From Mesostigma viride (taxonomy: Eukaryota > Streptophyta > Mesostigmatophyceae > Mesostigmatales > Mesostigmataceae): 20,000 nt of DNA. The DNA lies in contig RPFO01000752.1 in assembly GCA_009746045.1 (NCBI GenBank), positions 1-20,000 of the forward strand, given 5' to 3'. The position numbers and the translations under genes were made by a program. The notes under the pieces are model-generated. The model had not been told where the DNA came from. It was given only the letters and a program-made list of their open reading frames with translations, and did not search any database. Positions 19,835-20,000 of the stretch are shown here, one piece after another; the stretch's first letter is position 1; every line of letters starts with the position of its first letter.

Positions 19835-20000
19835 GCGTGCCCGAGTGGGCACAGCTGCGTGAGGGTGAGAAGGTTGGGGTGAGAGCTAGGGTGAGGGTGA
19901 GGTGGTGTGTGTAAGGGCGGCTGAACATAAAGGAGGGCAAGAGCTAGTTAGCATGAAGGTTAGTGGGGGTGAGGGTGTGCTTCTTGATGCGAGGGGCACA
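19835..20000. repeat. Diverged satellite-related sequence
   Basis: After the hexamer array the sequence remains G- and purine-rich and contains GAGAGCTAGGGTGAGGGTGA, CTGAACATAAAGGAGGGCAA and GGGGGTGAGGGTG. These resemble pieces of the satellite unit (GGGTGAGAGTGAGGGTGAGG and CTGAACATAAGCGAGGGCCA) but are too divergent for a normal unit. A perfect hairpin, GTGCCC-GAGT-GGGCAC (19837-19852), sits at the junction. The piece is probably an older or edge unit that has escaped homogenisation. Confidence 0.6.

Noticed and set aside
18692-19940. Very long open frames (about 290-390 codons) on both strands coding for Pro-Arg, Ser-Pro, Gly-Arg or Ala-Arg dipeptide repeats
   Set aside because: The hexamer GGGCGA cannot form a stop codon in any frame, so all six frames are open at once. 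The overlap of mutually exclusive frames on both strands shows they are compositional.

Overview
The window reads as intergenic, repeat-dominated DNA from a nuclear eukaryotic genome. The evidence is a decayed LINE with an L1-type ORF1 and a reverse-transcriptase tail, a long complex satellite and a large G-rich microsatellite. I see no intact protein gene, no RNA gene and no prokaryotic-style gene organisation. A GC-rich unicellular alga, for example a chlorophyte, is a plausible source, but this is an inference from composition and transposon style. No diagnostic host gene is present.

Layout. Bases 1-682 are mixed-composition DNA with no recognisable gene, a strong hairpin (320-364), an AT-only palindrome (566-591) and a small U-tailed hairpin (620-636). 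Bases 750-3253 hold a degenerate minus-strand LINE-like insertion. Read 5'->3' on the minus strand it has a C-terminal reverse-transcriptase remnant (3140-2694), a frameshifted ORF1 remnant (2591-1103), and a 3' untranslated region ending in an ACTT/AAGT microsatellite. It is flanked by 67-bp direct repeats (683-749 and 3254-3320) that look like an unusually long, aged target-site duplication. Bases 3321-3516 are unassigned spacer.

From 3517 onward composition changes abruptly to strongly purine-rich, G-rich DNA on the plus strand. A short GGGCGA array (3517-3646) leads into a tandem satellite of 24 units plus a partial one. Its usual period is about 610-630 bp (3647-18920). The units form at least two interleaved subfamilies, with mosaic units and partial higher-order organisation. 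The satellite then runs into a long GGGCGA hexamer array (18921-19834) with 114 uninterrupted copies (19039-19722). Bases 19835-20000 hold a diverged relative of the satellite.

The many long open frames after 3500 are artefacts. The hexamer cannot form a stop codon in any of its six frames, and the purine-rich satellite rarely forms one on the minus strand. I found no convincing new gene system. The most interesting material is the architecture of the satellite: quasi-palindrome conversion, subfamily mosaicism, an intron-like signal cluster in each unit, and a quadruplex-prone hexamer expansion. The composite order of the LINE remnant is also of interest.
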